Source: DASRHK01 sp963776465 | GTDB lineage: Bacteria > Pseudomonadota > Gammaproteobacteria > Nevskiales > Nevskiaceae | DNA: 64,000 bases | Direction of reading: 5' to 3' | NCBI GenBank assembly: GCA_963776465.1 | Contig: CAVZMV010000002.1 | Location: 868,001 to 932,000, forward strand | Shown: one piece after another, positions 61,087 to 64,000 of the stretch | Position numbering within the stretch: the stretch's first letter is position 1 | Layout: every line of letters begins with the position of its first letter | Made by a program: the position numbers and the translations under genes | The notes under the pieces: model-generated | Database searches by the model: none | What the model was told of the DNA's origin: nothing | The model's input: only the letters and a program-made list of their open reading frames with translations

Positions 61087-62586
61087 ATGACTCGAATTGC
61101 GACCGTGCTCTTCAACAATTTTCTAGGACATGCGCCGCCTTGGTACAAGGCGGCAGTTGTCGGCTGCCTATTGCTCAATCCTGTAGCGCTCGCCGTCCTT
61201 GGTCCCTTCACGACGGGCTGGCTGATCCTCCTGGAATTCATCTTCACTCTGGCGATGGCGCTGCGGTGTTATCCGCTGCAGCCAGGCGGATTGATTGCGC
61301 TGGAAGCGATCGTCATGGGGCTTGCGTCGGCAGAGGGCGTGTACGCCGAAGTCGTCGCTAATTTCCCGGTGCTGCTGTTGCTGATGTTCATGGTGGCGGG
61401 CATCTACTTTCTGAGGGAACTCCTTCTCTTCATATTCACCGTGTTGCTGGTGAAGTTCCGCTCCAAGATGACCCTGTCTCTCATCTTCTGCTCGGTGGCC
61501 GCGCTGCTCTCCGCGTTCCTGGATGCACTGACCGTCGTGGCCGTTGTGCTGAGCGTTTGCGTCGGCTTCTATGCGCTCTATCACCGCGTGGCGTCAGGGC
61601 GACGCCATGATGAAGAGCACGACCACAGCATCGACGACGTAGTGCGGGATGAACATAAATCGGACCTTGATCAATTCCGCTCGTTCCTACGCAGTCTGCT
61701 TATGCATGCGGCAGTAGGCACCGCTCTGGGCGGGGTTTGCACACTGGTCGGCGAGCCCCAGAACCTTGTCATCGGCAAAGTCGCCGGGTGGAACTTCGGA
61801 GAGTTCTTTCGGCACGTTTCTCCAGTATCGATGCCCGTTCTTCTGGCCGGATTGATCACGTGCGCCCTTGTCGAGCGTCTCAAGTGGTTCGGATACGGCG
61901 ATGAGTTACCTGACTCGGTGCGTGCAGTTATCGAAGCGCACGCAGCGCGGGATGCGCAAGCCCGTGATTCGCGCACGGTCGCCCGGTTGTGGGTGCAGGC
62001 AACCAGTGCGGCTCTGCTGGTCTTGGGCCTTGCGTTTCATGTGGCGGAGGTGGGTCTCATCGGCCTGACGATCATCGTTCTGACGACCGCGTTCAACGGA
62101 ATCGTTGAGGAGCGCCGGCTGGGCCATGCCTTTGAAGAAGCACTGCCGTTCACCTCCTTGCTGGTTACGTTCTTCGCGATCATCGCGGTTATCCACCAGC
62201 AGCACCTTTTTCATCCCGTTATCGACCTCGTTCTGCAGCAGAGCGGACGTCAGCAGCTCATCTGGATGTACGCGGCCAATGGATTGCTGTCGGCCATCAG
62301 CGACAACGTCTTTGTAGCGACGATCTACATCTCCGAACTGAAGTCCGCTCTGGAGATAGGGACGGTGACCCGGGCGCAGTTCGACTTGCTGGCAGTAAGC
62401 GTGAATACGGGAACGAACATTCCGAGCGTGGCCACACCCAACGGCCAAGCAGCTTTCCTTTTTCTACTCACCTCGTCGCTCGCGCCGCTCATCCGCCTTG
62501 GCTACGGCACCATGCTGTGGATGGCGCTCCCATACACCATCGTGATGACTGCAACAGGGCTCCTTGCAACAGTTCTATGGCTCTGA
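61087..62586 (+). CDS. nhaB: Na+/H+ antiporter NhaB, copy 2
   Basis: A 499-residue protein colinear with copy 1: FTTGWLILLEFIFTLAMALRCYPLQPGGLI, VFCS-like loop, LDALTVVAVVLSVC, GTALGGVCTLVGEPQNLVIGK and NTGTNIPSVATPNGQAAFLFLLTSSLAPLIRLGYGTMLW. Protein similarity is high but the DNA is well diverged, so the copies are old. AGAG stands 7 nt before the ATG. It is followed by the intact pentapeptide lipoprotein gene. Confidence 0.93.
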   Translation: MTRIATVLFNNFLGHAPPWYKAAVVGCLLLNPVALAVLGPFTTGWLILLEFIFTLAMALRCYPLQPGGLIALEAIVMGLASAEGVYAEVVANFPVLLLLMFMVAGIYFLRELLLFIFTVLLVKFRSKMTLSLIFCSVAALLSAFLDALTVVAVVLSVCVGFYALYHRVASGRRHDEEHDHSIDDVVRDEHKSDLDQFRSFLRSLLMHAAVGTALGGVCTLVGEPQNLVIGKVAGWNFGEFFRHVSPVSMPVLLAGLITCALVERLKWFGYGDELPDSVRAVIEAHAARDAQARDSRTVARLWVQATSAALLVLGLAFHVAEVGLIGLTIIVLTTAFNGIVEERRLGHAFEEALPFTSLLVTFFAIIAVIHQQHLFHPVIDLVLQQSGRQQLIWMYAANGLLSAISDNVFVATIYISELKSALEIGTVTRAQFDLLAVSVNTGTNIPSVATPNGQAAFLFLLTSSLAPLIRLGYGTMLWMALPYTIVMTATGLLATVLWL

Positions 62587-62626
62587 AGCGGTTCCCAAAC
62601 AGGTGGGCGGCGCCTAGACTTTGGAT

Positions 62627-63280
62627 ATGTCCCGTCTGCTGATCCCCATTGTCGTGGCTTGCAGCTTCCTCGTCGGCGGCTGCGCGCAACAGCGGTCGAG
62701 CTGCGCCACCGGCCCAAAGGCGAGCTGTCGAGGCGCCGAGCTCAAATCGGCGCTGCTGCAGGGCAAGGATTTGAGCGGTGGCGACTTTCGCGACGCAAAT
62801 CTGGAGGGCACTTTCCTAGTGGGCGCAAACCTGCGGGGTGCCAGCTTCCATGGCGCCAATCTGAGTTATGCGAACCTCACAGGCGCCGATCTGCGCAACG
62901 CCAACCTGGAAGGCGCCAACTTGCAGCACACGACGTTTTCAAAAGCCTTGATGAGCGAGGCCATCTTGATCAACGCTCGGGGCGACCGGACGTCGCTCGA
63001 TGGATCGGACTTGACGCGCGTGCGGGCGGAAGGCGCCGAGCTCACAACAGCCAATATGTTCGCGGCCAACCTGGTCGAATCGGACTGGCGCAACGCAAAG
63101 CTTTCCGGAGGAAAGTTTGGTGCTGCAAACGCCTATCACGCGAACTTTTCCTCTGCGATCCTGGATGAAGCGGACATCTCGGGTATGCACCTCAATGGCG
63201 CGCGCTGGATTGACGGCAAGACCTGCGGCGTCGGCTCGATCGGTTCCTGCAAGCCGGGTCCCGATCTCCAAGGGCAGTAA
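62627..63280 (+). CDS. Pentapeptide-repeat lipoprotein
   Basis: A 217-residue lipoprotein (lipobox FLVGGCAQQ, Cys about 19) with A(D/N)LXX pentapeptides over most of its length (LLQGKDLSGGDFRDANLEGTFLVGANLRGASFHGANLSYANLTGADLRNANLEGANL). Such repeats fold as a right-handed quadrilateral beta-helix. It lies 40 nt downstream of nhaB 2; a broken copy follows nhaB 1, so the pairing is old. Role in Na+ homeostasis is only suggested by context. Confidence 0.85.
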   Translation: MSRLLIPIVVACSFLVGGCAQQRSSCATGPKASCRGAELKSALLQGKDLSGGDFRDANLEGTFLVGANLRGASFHGANLSYANLTGADLRNANLEGANLQHTTFSKALMSEAILINARGDRTSLDGSDLTRVRAEGAELTTANMFAANLVESDWRNAKLSGGKFGAANAYHANFSSAILDEADISGMHLNGARWIDGKTCGVGSIGSCKPGPDLQGQ

Positions 63281-63316
63281 GGTCACGAGAAGGCCTTTCT
63301 CGGCGCCAACCACCTA

Positions 63317-64000
63317 GTGATAGCGAACACTGGTCTAGTTGTCATCGCGGTTGGCCTAGTGTTGGTCAACGCGTTCTTCGTCGCCGCAGAATTTGCCATC
63401 GTCAAGCTGCGGGTCACACGCGTCCAGGAACTTGCCAAGGTGCATGGCTGGCGAGGACGCATTCTTGCAGCGATTCACCACAAGCTAGACGCTTACCTTT
63501 CGGCGTGTCAACTCGGCATCACGCTCGCGTCGCTGGGTCTTGGATGGATCGGCGAACCCGCTTTTGCAGTCCTGCTCGAGGCTCCCGCGGAATGGCTCGG
63601 CCTCGATGACGATCCTCAGAAAGTGGAGGCCGCGGCATTCGTCTTCGCGTTTTCGACGATCACTTTCCTGCATATCGTCATCGGTGAGCAGGCGCCGAAG
63701 TCGATGGCCATCCGCAGGGCCGAAGCCGTGTCCCTGTGGACCGCGCTGCCGTTGTGGTTGTTCTACTGGGTCGCCTTCCCTTTCATCTGGCTTCTCAACT
63801 TGAGCGCGACCTGGGTATTGCGAGTGATGGGCCTTGGAGGCCGTGATCCACACACCCACGAAACACCCTATACACGACAGGAGCTCCGATCGATCCTCAG
63901 CATGAGCCGCCCCGCGTCGGAAGGTCCGGAGCGGGCCATCGCGGCCGCTGCGACGCACGCGCTGGAACTCCCGGAACTGCATGTCAGCGATCTGATGCGT
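63317..64000 (+). CDS. CNNM/CorC-type (DUF21) membrane protein, 3' end cut by the window
   Basis: An open frame from GTG 63317 to the window edge, 228 codons. The DUF21 membrane domain is visible: LVVIAVGLVLVNAFFVAAEFAIVKLRVTRV, YLSACQLGITLASLGLGWIGEPAF, TFLHIVIGEQAPKSMAIRRAE and LWTALPLWLFYWVAFPFIWLLN. The CBS and CorC domains would lie beyond the edge; ELHVSDLMR at the end is the usual start of the CBS linker. Ion (Mg2+/Co2+) transport or regulation is the family role. Confidence 0.85.
   Translation, partial: MIANTGLVVIAVGLVLVNAFFVAAEFAIVKLRVTRVQELAKVHGWRGRILAAIHHKLDAYLSACQLGITLASLGLGWIGEPAFAVLLEAPAEWLGLDDDPQKVEAAAFVFAFSTITFLHIVIGEQAPKSMAIRRAEAVSLWTALPLWLFYWVAFPFIWLLNLSATWVLRVMGLGGRDPHTHETPYTRQELRSILSMSRPASEGPERAIAAAATHALELPELHVSDLMR

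Noticed and set aside
1..64000. CRISPR arrays, tRNA or rRNA genes
   Set aside because: No regularly spaced direct repeats of 20-40 bp, cloverleafs or rRNA signatures were seen on either strand.

Overview
The window is GC-rich chromosomal DNA of a free-living proteobacterium. The order algZ-algR-hemC-hemD-hemX-hemY, together with an NhaB-type antiporter, Kdo hydroxylase, OtsA/OtsB and QseB/PmrA-like regulators, points to a gammaproteobacterium. A Nevskiales/Solimonas-like lineage is my inference, not a demonstrated assignment.

Layout. 1-5480: LytS/LytTR two-component pair translationally coupled to the heme genes hemC, hemD, hemX, hemY. 5553-8535: secreted DUF1800/DUF1501 pair. 8532-10921: flavin/2Fe-2S reductase, mscL and Kdo hydroxylase. 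20634-10928 (minus): nine tightly coupled genes led by a TetR regulator with a perfect palindrome just upstream; they encode a ketoacyl synthase III, an acyl-CoA ligase, two outer-membrane proteins, a secreted hydrolase, an SDR reductase, an MFS carrier and an alpha/beta hydrolase. 20707-23928: LysM transglycosylase and patatin phospholipase joined by a frameshift. 24126-25073: prolyl aminopeptidase. 25038-36265: an accessory defence/repair island with a truncated DNA methylase, a possible nuclease, an attC-like site, a complete DNA methylase, a type I hsdR-hsdS-hsdM operon, small genes, and a minimal ATP-dependent ligase behind a LexA-like box. 36540-38991: broken methyltransferase and thioredoxin-like genes, spondin-domain protein, LVIVD lipoprotein. 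39130-45504: second LysM transglycosylase, otsB, a membrane-tethered otsA with its own sensor region, GH15 glycosidase. 45579-49829: QseBC/PmrAB-like pair, small membrane genes, a decayed sensor kinase. 49910-57187: third LysM transglycosylase, a second two-component system, an MlaC-like protein, secreted proteins. 57185-63280: duplicated nhaB/pentapeptide-lipoprotein segments with decayed intermediates and a DUF4097 protein. 63317-64000: start of a CNNM/CorC-type membrane protein, cut by the window end.

How it fits together. From 39 kb onward the window looks like a cell-envelope and osmotic-stress region wired by two response regulators. One class of promoter carries CTTAAG-N5-CTTAAG (at the 47-48 kb regulator itself, transglycosylase 2 and a small gene). 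The other carries TGAAAG-N5-TGAAAG (transglycosylase 3, mlaC and a duplicated promoter). In both classes a -10 hexamer begins 16-17 nt after the start of the second half-site.

The most surprising signal is that five otherwise intact genes are each broken by one extra base lying at, or within two bases of, a GTAC tetranucleotide. This fits sequence-specific base modification that disturbed sequencing, or real slippage at GTAC, better than random gene decay. A DNA methylase lies in the same window. I saw no tRNA, rRNA, CRISPR array or intact transposase gene.
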